DNA from: Nemertoderma westbladi
Taxonomy: Eukaryota; Xenacoelomorpha; Nemertodermatida; Nemertodermatidae
Assembly (NCBI GenBank): GCA_032718475.1
Contig: JAUCBJ010002467.1
Span: 1 to 37,376, forward strand
DNA: 37,376 nt
Direction of reading: 5' to 3'
In this document: positions 1 to 8,835 of the stretch, one piece after another
How positions within the stretch are numbered: the first letter of the stretch is position 1
Layout of the letters: every line of letters starts with the position of its first letter
Program-made: the position numbers and the translations under genes
Notes under the pieces: model-generated
Seen by the model: the letters and a program-made list of their open reading frames with translations, nothing else
Told to the model about the DNA's origin: nothing
The model's database searches: none

Positions 1-240
1 CGGAATCCGACGACGCGGCGCACATATTGACATTTGGCGTATGTACATTTCTTACAGTAGGGAGCCACTGGGTTAAGAGTTTTTACGGTATACTTAATAT
101 GAACAAAAAGAAGAAAGTGTTGGCGATGTATCTGAAAAATAAATAAATAAACGTTGCTCTTTGTATCTCAAGTTGATTTGGATTAGGACAATGTGATACT
201 TTTAACTCCTGCAATAATTCAGGTGGTTTGATGAGACTGC

Positions 241-280
241 TTAGGGGTGGGGTGGGGTGTGGGGGGGGGGGGGGGGGGGG
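241..280 (+). repeat. G-rich tract with a 20-G run
   Basis: A GGGGT-like stretch (244-259) leads into an uninterrupted run of 20 G at 261-280. It has the base pattern of a G-quadruplex-forming tract. The exact run length in an assembly is often unreliable. Confidence 0.8.
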
Positions 281-1170
281 TAACTGAGAAAATGTGACAA
301 AGAAATGGAAAGAAAGGCAATGTTATAGTAAATGGATTTGGGTTATGTAATACTCTGTAGCAGCTGCTGGCTCCGAGGTAACTAATTTTGTATAGCCTGG
401 GACTGACTGTCTCTGGGTAGTATATTATTGAAGACATAAGTACATGAAGGAGAGATAATGTTTACTTTAGCTTTGATTTATGTTGTCAGCCTGGGGCGTC
501 CTTCCGGTTCAATGAGTTATTGGGCAGATTTATTACATTGCAAGACTGTTTGATGCTTATGGTATATGAATCGAGGTGAAGTTATCATTATAAACATTGT
601 CAAATTAAACAGAGTTATCAGGATGGAAAACTCATTTTGTATAATGTAGTATCCTCAGACCACACCTGTGACAAAAATTGATGGATTGGGATAAATAGGG
701 CTGTAGGGTGGGAGTTGGTGTGTAAGCCGCCTATGGAATCGGAAGAATATATCAAATTGACTGTTTTAATTATAACATTGACCTGCGGAATCAATGAGAA
801 TTGTATGGAAGTAGAAATCTAATATTTATATCAAACACATGCATGGTACTGTATCCGGGGATTGCCGCCTGTCAATATGTACACGTTCTCTGAACCCAGA
901 GTTATACTGCCGTATTTGGGCGAATACGACAGGCTACTGTACTATACAGTACGTTTGTTGTGGTTAGTGACGGGTTGTTAGTATCTCATGCAAAATAAAT
1001 GTAGGACTTTGTAATTATTTTGCAAATATTGGGACCATGCATTTTCTAACTTACAGGTTTCGTTGCATTGCTTGGATCAAACTTATCCTGTATTCTATAA
1101 TGCGTGGTATTTTACTCTCCGACATCGGTAGAGGTGAAGAGGTGTGTTGTTGGTCTGCCTCTGCCTCATT

Positions 1171-1198
1171 GGGGCGGGGGGGGGGGGGGGGGGGGGGG
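1171..1198 (+). repeat. G-rich tract with a 23-G run
   Basis: GGGGC is followed by 23 consecutive G (1176-1198). This is the second such homopolymer within 1 kb of the first, on the same strand. It is a G-quadruplex candidate and likely to be length-variable. Confidence 0.8.
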
Positions 1199-1799
1199 TG
1201 TTGGGGCAAGTGTCAGATTTATCTATTCGTGTTGATGGTTGGTGAGGATTCTACTTCTGGCTAGGTCTGGCCTAGAGTAGAAGCAGTTCCGCGGCAATAA
1301 TAATATTGCTCCTCAAAAGAGGGCCCTTACTGCATCAGGGACGCGTTTTTCGACAGAGCCCCGTCAGCTGAAACAGCCAGTGCCGCTAGTCGGTGGGGTT
1401 GACTTGTTGACGAGAGGCTATTATGAGGCGCAATGGGATACGCATTGCGTATCTCCTTTTGTCAACCAATACTGGCCTAAGATATATTTTAAAACATTTG
1501 TTTATTAATAATGCAATAACTGAATAACCATATAACGGAAAGACAAATCGAATTGAAACTTTTAATTACTAATAATAATTGTGGTGAGAGGTGATTGGAA
1601 ATCAAGCATATATGTTATGTTATGGTAGGCAGAGGCAAATGAATTGATGTCTGTTGAGATGTATTGAAGGAGCACTATTCCTTCTACTAGACTACTACAG
1701 GTTAGGCCATGTCCTTGTGTGCTAGCCTAGGCACTGGCTTGGTCAATGACTTTAGCTTTAGCTGCCATTTTAGTAATGTACAACTTCAAGAAATATTAT

Positions 1800-2100
1800 T
1801 GGGCACGGCTGCCCTTGTTCATGCCTTGTTGTCACACACACACATACACACACAGAGACTTTTGAAAAACGGCCATAGTATAATTACAGTATATCAGTTC
1901 GCTGATGGCTCGCCATTCGTGTCTCGCCCCACACAAAATACGCATTCACGCAAACAAACAAGTAAAATTAGCCTCGAGATAGCGATAGTTTATGTGCTCG
2001 GGAAGAGAGCTTTCGATCATTTGCTCAGATTGGTGCTCGTGTGTCGGAGTGTATAGCTTGGACAGACTCACAGACTCATAGACTCACAGACAGACAATGC
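1800..2100 (+). repeat. Dispersed repeat, copy 1 (CA-rich start)
   Basis: A CA-rich run near 1832-1855 is followed by about 80 bases (1856-1937) that recur almost unchanged at 3376-3452, including 'CGCTGATGGCTCGCCATTCG'. Further pieces (the 'GCCTCGAGATAGC' block and the 'GCTCAGATTGGTGCTC' block) recur at about 2880 and 3280, in a different order. No coding capacity or recognisable family was seen. Confidence 0.7.
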
Positions 2101-2218
2101 ATATTTATATATAACACTAGAAACCTTCTAGTTCACAAGCTTCTATACAGTCAATCAATCAATGGACAATATCAAACATAAATAAATTAATTAATTAACT
2201 TAACAAAACTTTACATGT

Positions 2219-2770
2219 ATAACTGCGTGTGTAACTGGAAAACTGTATAACTGCAGAGTAGTGGTTAGCGTCCTCGCAAACATAACCTATAGTGCAGTAG
2301 GTCACTGCAGCAACTCTATCGTATTAAAATGGAAGGTTGTAATTTCAGACATTTCGCCCCCTAGTGGCAGACTGCCTGCCAAGTGCCAAGTATCAGCAAA
2401 AAAGCATTCATAAACAACAAAATTGTAGGTTTCCTCATTCAGACATTTCATCCCCTAATAGCGGCAGACTGGGGAACTGTAGATTGGTCATCGTCTCCCC
2501 AAGCCCAAATACACACCCTTACGGTGTAGTATACTCTGCTTGGTATCAGCAAAAAAAACATTATAAACATATTGTGTAAAGGACCTAAGTATCAGCTAAA
2601 AATCATTATTAATAACAAAATAGGATAAGATTTTCACTTTCAGACATTTCGCCTCCTAGTGGCAGACTGAAGAACCGCAAACTGGTCGGCGTCCTCCCAA
2701 CACGCAGCTATGGTCTGGTAGAATTTATTCTGCAAAGTGTCAGCAGAGTGGTTACGATGATGCTGTTATA
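2219..2770 (+). repeat. Imperfect direct repeats, 3 copies
   Basis: A block beginning 'CAGACATTTCGCC' and followed by 'CTAGTGGCAGACTG' occurs near 2347, 2441 and 2641. Each time it is flanked by 'AGTATCAGC'-like and AT-rich sequence. The copies have diverged and the spacing is irregular, so this is an old tandem duplication or several insertions of one repeat. The open frame across it is not convincing as a gene. Confidence 0.55.
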
Positions 2771-3269
2771 ATTTCCTGCTTGCTGATCAGTAATTTCTCA
2801 GATAACAAAACAACTGCAGAATAATGCAATTTTACCTCAAAGACGCATTCATGCAAGTATCAAGTAAATGTGTAAAATAATCAGCCTCGAGATAGCCTTT
2901 ACAATTCATGTTCACGGGCTCAGGATGGTCTGCATCATATAGATGAACGCACATGATAGAGTCAAGATCCAACTTGTAGGATGACGGACTGACGACCTGC
3001 TAGGCCTACCTCGCTAGCACCCATCCGGTACATTGCAAAATTGAATAATTGAATCATTTTGTGTTTATGATTATAAACATTATGTGAACTGAAAAAAGCT
3101 AATCTAAGATTTACTGCTGGTTCTTACCAATGTAAGTCAAGAACCAATCACAGTAGATCCACTCCACTCTCCTGCTGGGTCCTATTTATTGAGATTACTA
3201 CTTAACCAACCCAGCCTGCTGCAGGCCACCTATGATTGGTCTGCAAGTAGCTAGCTACCTGGCTAACCG

Positions 3270-3465
3270 ATGTATCATTCGCTCAGATTGGTGCTCTTTA
3301 GCTGAATATATTAATTTAGATTATGGCTTCCGACATTTATGGCTACCGACACACACACATGTCACACAAACACACACAGACTTTTGAAAAACGGCCATAG
3401 TATAATTATATCAGTTCGCTGATGGCTCGCCATTCGTGTCTCGCCCCACACTGTAGGCCTATCGT
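3270..3465 (+). repeat. Dispersed repeat, copy 2
   Basis: This is the second copy of the repeat at 1800-2100. The 'ACTTTTGAAAAACGGCCATA' block and the following 60 bases are nearly identical, again preceded by a CA-rich microsatellite (about 3348-3376). It ends near 'TCTCGCCCCACAC', where similarity stops in both copies. Confidence 0.7.
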
Positions 3466-3569
3466 AAATGATTTGGGTAATTTTAGCAGTTTTTATGATA
3501 TTGACATCAATAAATTCGACTGATGCCCAATTGGCATCATTGAGGATTTTGTGTAATTTGCAATTAAAA

Positions 3570-4492
3570 CGAGCGCGAAATTGCGCAAAGGTCCGCGTCT
3601 ACTAACTCTCGAACTGTCTCCTTGAATGGCTTACTACCAAAGGTCCGCGTCTACTAACTCTCGAACTGTCTCGTTGAATGGCTTACTACCAAAGGTCCGC
3701 GTCAACTAACTCACGAACTGTCTCCTTGAATGGCTTACTACCATTAAGGTCCGCGTCTACTAACTCACGAACTGTCTCCTTGAATGGCTTACTACCAAAG
3801 TTTTGCGCCTACTAACTCACGAACTGTCTCCTTGAATGGCTTACTACCAAAGGTCCGCGTCTACTAACTCACGAACTCTCTCCTTGAATGGCTTACTACC
3901 AAAGGTCCGCGTCTACTAACTCACGAACGCTCTCCTTGAATGGCTTACTACCAAATGTTTGCGCCTACTAACTCACGAACTGTCTCCTTGAATGGCTTAC
4001 TACCAAAGTTTTGCGCCTACTAACTCACGAACTGTCTCCTTGAATGGCTTACTACCAAAGGTCCGCGTCTACTAACTCACGAACTCTCTCCTTGAATGGC
4101 TTACTACCAAAGGTCCGCGTCTACTAACTCACGAACGCTCTCCTTGAATGGCTTACTACCAAATGTTTGCGCCTACTAACTCACGAACTGTCTCCTTGAA
4201 TTACTTACTACCAAAGTTTTGCGCCTACTAACTCACGAACTGTCTCCTTGAATGGCTTACTACCAAAGGTCCGCGTCTACTAACTCACGAACTCTCTCCT
4301 TGAATGGCTTACTACCAAAGGTCCGCGTCTACTAACTCACGAACTGTCTCCTTGAATGGCTTACTACCAAAGGTCCGCGTCTACTAACTCACGAACTCTC
4401 TCCTTGAATGGCTTACTACCAAAGGTTTGCGCCTACTAACTCACGAACTGTCTCCACGAACTGAATAATAGAGGTCTCGCTACGCGGACCTA
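3570..4492 (+). mobile_element. Short non-autonomous element with expanded core
   Basis: The left end reads GCGCGAAATTGCGC (a small hairpin) then AGGTCCGCGT. The right end reads AGGTCTCGCTACGCGGACCT, so AGGTCCGCGT and ACGCGGACCT form inverted ends. A second copy at 15496-15752 has the same two ends but only one core unit. The body of this copy is a minisatellite. No coding sequence is present. The inverted ends suggest a MITE or a Helitron-like element, but I cannot assign a superfamily. Confidence 0.55.
3588..4465 (+). repeat. 52-bp minisatellite, about 17 units
   Basis: Units begin at 3590 and repeat every 52 bases (one is 54), ending at the unit that begins at 4424. Two head types alternate: GGTCCGCGTC and (G/T)TTTGCGCC. 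The middle varies between CTGTCTCC, CTCTCTCC and CGCTCTCC. The order of variants forms a four-unit (208-bp) higher-order repeat in the middle of the array. Confidence 0.9.
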
Positions 4493-4494
4493 AA

Positions 4495-5504
4495 AGTTAA
4501 CCGTTAAGACAGTTCATCGGATAGCTTCCCTGTAGTAATAAATTTACTGTTGAAAATGAACAAATGGTACAGGTAGGCCTACATGTTATGTTACCTTCAA
4601 CCTTCACAATAAACTTACATCACCGGAATTCCTATCTTATGACGCAATTTTTAACAAATTTATTTCAGACACACCTCACATATTTTTGCTGGAGACGATT
4701 ATGTATAGTTAGTTATAGAATATATTTAGCTGTAAGATGAAATTAATAACATCCATTGTAATTATGGCATATGGTGTATTAAAGGTATTAAGATACAACA
4801 AGGAATTTAAGATTTATGTTGATGTAATGGTATATTATTGAATTATTATTTTTAAAATCAATTTAACTGTACCAAACTTCATTATCGTTACGATATAGCG
4901 CACTTTATAACTTGAAACCGGCGCAGTTCCCATTGGAATAATATTGAGTAAAAACGTTCTGGAACACACCCCTGGAGGATCGAAAATCGTGTTGATGTTT
5001 CATAAAACTCAAGTGGTGTAGAATTTGGTAACTTTTAGGAAAAACCCCAATGATGCTAGTTGTTCATCAGTCGCAATATTGATGACAACAATATTACCTA
5101 CCCGAATCAGTTAAAAACATATACTATATAGGTAGGTATATTTCTATTCAAAGTATCACAGATCTATATAGTACAGTTATAGACAGTGTAGACCTACATC
5201 ATTTATTTCAATTTTCTATATTGCGCTGACTGTTTGAATTGAAATATAGGCTGGACGGGTCACAAAACCATCACTACTTCTGGCGGGATATATCATCCCG
5301 TAAAAAATTCCAATCAATCTTAAAACAGGGACATAAATTCGACAGAAAACATAGTCAAATAGAATATTATTCATAATTCCTCTTCTATCTTCGCTTAAAT
5401 AATATTCAATAATACTATACGAATAATATAATATTCCATTGGTATCCAACACAATCAGTCGTAAAAAACCTCTAACACGTATTTCTTAAAAACGTATATT
5501 TTAG
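4495..5504. other. AT-rich spacer, nothing recognised
   Basis: This is low-complexity AT-rich sequence. The minus-strand open frame around 5216-5452 lacks similarity to any family I know and has no splice or regulatory context. I regard it as chance. Confidence 0.5.
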
Positions 5505-5568
5505 TTTAATGATACCCAAATAATGTTAAACTACTTAATTTAAGTACAAGGGTGGAGGTTGTTTAGGT
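5505..5568 (+). promoter_or_regulatory. U4 snRNA promoter block (PSE-like)
   Basis: The 64 bases before the U4 start are conserved, at the same spacing, before the other U4 copy (18750-18813). Shared blocks are TTTAATGATACCCAA, AATGTTAAACTACTT (about -50, where a proximal sequence element is expected) and GGGTGGAGGTTGTTTAGGT next to the start. Similarity fades upstream of 5505. Conservation limited to this span suggests selected promoter sequence. Confidence 0.7.
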
Positions 5569-5709
5569 ATCTTTGCGCAGAGGCAGTATCGTAGCCGATG
5601 AGGTTTAACCGAGGCGCGATTATTGCTAATTGAAAACTATTCCCAATAACCCGCCCTGGGGAAACTTCGGTGGAACCAGGAGCAATTTGTGTGGGGCCCT
5701 CGGGGTACC
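5569..5709 (+). ncRNA. U4: U4 spliceosomal snRNA, copy 1
   Basis: The first ~85 nt match the conserved U4 snRNA. They start with ATCTTTGCGCAG, followed by GGCAGTATCGTAGCC, the 5' stem-loop with the kink-turn region GATGAGG...CCGAGGC that binds the 15.5K/SNU13 protein, and the U6-pairing stretch ATTGCTAATTGAAAAC. The 3' half is diverged but keeps U4 architecture: a CCTGG/CCAGG stem-loop, an Sm site AATTTGTG at 5684-5691, and a short GC-rich terminal hairpin. The length of about 141 nt is close to the roughly 145 nt of animal U4. U4 pairs with U6 in the tri-snRNP and keeps it inactive until spliceosome activation. A conserved upstream block and an identical second copy favour a working gene over a pseudogene. 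Confidence 0.9.
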
Positions 5710-5775
5710 TGTATAATATAAAACAATGTACCATAACCGTCTAACTCTCTCTACCTGTATAATATACAGAGATTA
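5710..5775 (+). promoter_or_regulatory. U4 3' flank, possible snRNA 3' box
   Basis: Directly after the RNA comes TGTATAATATAAAACAATGT. The same block follows the other U4 copy, where the roughly 60-base unit is present three times (18488-18608). Its position, A/T pattern and conservation suit a snRNA 3'-end formation signal, but I cannot assign the exact box. Confidence 0.45.
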
Positions 5776-5814
5776 TCGCCTGTCCCAGAAGGTGATATAC
5801 GGTTATAAAACCTG

Positions 5815-5879
5815 AAGCAAATAAATCGTATAACTACTGAGGCCGCAGGCCGAAGTAGTTATACATGATTTATTTGCTT
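5815..5879. repeat. Perfect 24-bp stem hairpin, GC-rich loop
   Basis: The left arm 5815-5838 and right arm 5854-5879 pair over 24 bp, with only a two-base AT bulge in the right arm. The 15-base loop holds a second small hairpin, GGCC-GCA-GGCC. It could be the fused end of a fold-back transposon or a cruciform-forming site. No nearby gene explains it as a transcription signal. Confidence 0.8.
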
Positions 5880-5889
5880 TAGTCTACAA

Positions 5890-6630
5890 TTCCGACGCTG
5901 CCTTCCAGTCAGTCATCTTGATGTTTTTCCGTCAGTAAATGACGTCAGCGAATAACATCTAGAACGTCGGTCTAGAACTTCTATCCCATCCTTACAGCTC
6001 ATCATAGTTTCTCTTTTATCTTCATCCTGGCTTGGACGCTCCCTGCCATCCTGTTTGTTCTTAATCGCGGATGTATTTGCCGCCACGGCTTGAGTACGGT
6101 TGTTATCATCTCTCGGTAACGCTACGCTGGTGGTCCCATCAGGTATCCCTCCTACTTCCTACCGGTTGCGCCCCTCGGGACGTTTCTTATCTCGCAGGAT
6201 ATGAGCACTCATAGTAAAACCCAAAATCCACCCTGTTGTTCAATGACCACGCATCCAGGTGTCGCTGGGTATTGGTGATCCCTCCGTGCGGCGCGGTTGT
6301 TGTTACCTCCCATCAGCCTGGTGGGCGAACGGCAATTTCCTCCCAGCCAACCAAGGTTTTCCTTTATATGGAACATTCCACCTCTTTATGACATAGTCGT
6401 GGAGGGTCCTGCTGATCGTTTTATCCACCTTTACCCAGTGTCCCATGGATCCTGATTCTCCTCTCTCACCAAACTGGTTATTTCTACTGATTATACTGGT
6501 TAAATAATTATTAATTAAAATTAATGAATTGTAGACTCAGTGCCGCTCACGGCTCACTGGCCCATAATAGAAACGTGATTGGCACACGAAGTGGGCCTGG
6601 CGGCGATCTGGCAGATTGTAGGCATTCCAG
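5890..6630. other. GC-richer block, unassigned
   Basis: Base composition is more balanced than the flanks between about 5890 and 6480. On the minus strand a short run without stops (about 6475 down to 6300, ending LPFAHQADGR then stop) looks like degraded coding sequence, perhaps transposon-derived. I recognise no domain, so it is left unassigned. Confidence 0.35.
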
Positions 6631-6639
6631 CAGGCACAG

Positions 6640-6905
6640 CAGCAGGTGTAAAAGCTTTTGCGGACATAACAAGTCATTTTTACGCAATGCGCAGAATACT
6701 CTAAAATAGCCCTAAAATTATTCAACTACGCGTCGGAATGGAATTAGAGCCGGGATGACGAAATCTATCAGCTGATTCTCTGTGGACGTGGAGGTTTCTT
6801 TGTTCTGTCTTATTCAGCCAATCGGAGCGATTTTCACTTTACAGCTAACAGAGACCTACCTGAAAAACTCGCGCAATGCATGATGGTTATTATTTTTCGG
6901 CAGTG
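6640..6905 (-). mobile_element. Retroelement 3'-end repeat, distal part
   Basis: This segment matches 16336-16680. Shared pieces are the GCGGACATAA block, CAATCGGAGCGATTTTCA (CAATCAGAGCGATTTTCA in the other copy) and CGCGCAATGCAT. It continues at 8125 after a 1.2-kb insertion. I read it as the far 3' region of the minus-strand LINE whose reverse transcriptase lies at 8779-10745. Confidence 0.6.
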
Positions 6906-8125
6906 ATTTTTTATGTCCTTTTATTTGACTTTTTTGTCCTCCTTTTTTTACGAATTGTGCATAATGACTTTTGTTGTCCTTTTAATGACTTTTGTTGTCC
7001 ATTTAATGACTTTTTATGTATGTATTTCTTCAAACTGTCAGACTGCTGATTTCTGGACTGTCAGACTGTTGATTTCAACATGCCAGTGCCAAAACATTCA
7101 AAATTTGTTGATTTCTGGTCTGTCGGACAGTTGGTTTCACTATGCCTGTGCCAAAACATTCCATGACTCCATGATTTATAGACTATGAGATAGAATTCCA
7201 TATGCGCCTGTAGTAAAAGACTCTAAATTTAATCGTTTGTGGTTGTTGTCGATAATCGATTACCACATGACGTAGCAAAACACTCATTTTATAGCCAAAA
7301 ACAATTACCAATTGATGGAAAGGAGCAGGTTAAGGCCGGTTTTTCTAACCAAAACAATAAACAGTCACTTTACCAAATCAGGGAAAGGAGCAGCTTGCAG
7401 AGGCGGGATTTTCTAACCAAAACAAGAAACGATCATTTAACTAATTGAGGGAAAGGAGCAGGTTACAGAGACGGGATTTTCTAACCAAAACAATAAACGA
7501 TAACATTACCAATTGAGAGAAAGGAGCATAGATTACAGAGGCGGGATTTTCTAACCAAAACAATACACAGTCACTTTACCGAATCAGGGAAAGGAGCAGG
7601 TTACAGAGACGGGATTTTCTAACCAAAACAATAAACGATAACATTACCAATTGAGAGAAAGGTACAGGTTACAGAGGGGGGATTTCCTAACCAAAACAAT
7701 AAACGATCACTTAACTAATTGAGGGAAAGAAGCAGGTTACAGAGGCGAGATTTTCTAACCAAAACAATAAACAGTCACTTTACCAAGAGGCGGGGGAAAG
7801 GAGCAGGTTACAGAGGTGGGATTTTCTAACCAAAACAACCGGTCAGCCGTTAGGCCTACCAGTACCGTATTTAAATGGTAGGCTATACAGTAGGCCTACA
7901 GCAGTACCGGTGCCGGTGCCGGTACTAAAATACAGAAATACCTGCTTTATACCTACATCTGTACATACAATACAGCAAAATAGTGCTATATATACTAATA
8001 CCGGTACTGATAGCCTGAGAGAACAGCAGTAGAGAAACCGGTAGCATGGAACCTAACATTAGATTTTTGGAGGACATAAAAATAAAAAAAACGGACAAAA
8101 AAAGGATTTAAACGGACAATAAAAA
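6905..8125. mobile_element. Insertion splitting the LINE 3' region
   Basis: The matching copy at 16336-17376 lacks this 1.2-kb segment. Its margins are imperfect inverted sequences: TTTTTTATGTCC and TTTTTTGTCCTCC at about 6909-6943, and GGAGGACATAAAAA and ACGGACAAAAAAAGG at about 8070-8110. Inside are short TTTGTTGTCC repeats (6965-7012), TGTCAGACTG-like repeats (7036-7130), a 68-bp minisatellite and a GTAGGCCTAC/GGTACCGG-rich stretch (7845-8000). No transposase was seen. Confidence 0.5.
7270..7842 (+). repeat. About 68-bp minisatellite, 8 units
   Basis: Units contain AAAGGAGCAGGTTACAGAGG, then GGGATTTTCTAACC and AAAACAATAAACG, ending in a variable CAATTGAGGG or AATCAGGG. GGAGCAG (or a variant) recurs near 7322, 7387, 7455, 7523, 7593, 7661, 7729 and 7798, so the spacing is 65-70 bases. 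The open frame at its left edge only reflects the repeat. Confidence 0.85.
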
Positions 8126-8835
8126 TTATTGCGTTATTTTTCTGAGAATTAGATTCAGCTCAGAATTCTGTGCTTCTGTACGGAAGTTTCAGACTTTGGC
8201 CCAGGAACATCTGATGGCCTTGGTTATAAGAACGTAAATCTATTAACTTGTCATTTGACTTACTTAACTGCACATGCATTATGACTTGTAACACATATTG
8301 ACTGTTCAGCGCACTGTTTTACTTCTGTTTCATATTGTATTAATTGTTGTTTATATTAATGGATGTTATATTTGGAGAATACCGATAAATAATCATAAAC
8401 CCCTCAATCTTATTGATTACTGAGGTAAGAGGAAAAGAGTATACCGGTAGCAACTGCGACTTAAATTATAGTGGTTTTGTGTGAATTAAATGCTATTTCA
8501 TAATCCTTACGTGTGTCAGTTGCAATCCTCCTTATATATGATCAAATTCAGTGAGGGTCGGCAATTTAGTGTGAAGTAGTGTGAAGTCGTGTGAAAGTCA
8601 ATAAAGCATCTCCTAAAGAATGCGCTATTTACGAAACTCTGTGGCCATCTAGTTGTGATTATAGTATAAGTCATAACTCTGTTTTTATACTTAAAGCGCC
8701 ACGTCCTAAAGGAACTGTTAATATTTCCCCGAAAGTAAATATACTGTAGTTGTCAGAGATTATATACAGTAGTAGCGATCAATCGAATAATACAGAGTAG
8801 TCTACACCGCAATACTTCCCAGGGAACCCGAATCC
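8125..8835 (-). mobile_element. LINE 3' untranslated region, proximal part
   Basis: This stretch aligns with 16690-17376 for most of its length. Shared blocks are TTATATTTGGAGAATA, CGATAAATAATCATAAA, GCGCCACGTCCTAAAGGAAC and CGATCAATCGAATAATACAG. It lies directly downstream of the stop of the minus-strand reverse transcriptase frame (8779), so it is best read as the element's 3' UTR. Confidence 0.65.

Larger units (their letters stand above)
1..1800. other. Gene-poor flank, no supported gene
   Basis: I see no conserved coding sequence or RNA gene here. The short open frames are unlike any family I know, and two of them merely run across the G tracts. A GC-richer block at about 1260-1480 stands out from the AT-rich surroundings and may be the remnant of a dispersed element, but I cannot name it. 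Confidence 0.5.

Noticed and set aside
1037-1264. 75-codon frame running over the G tract
   Set aside because: Its middle is poly-Gly from the homopolymer; no similarity or context supports a gene.
2364-2579. 71-codon frame in the direct-repeat region
   Set aside because: The sequence is made of diverged repeats; the frame is not maintained between repeat copies.
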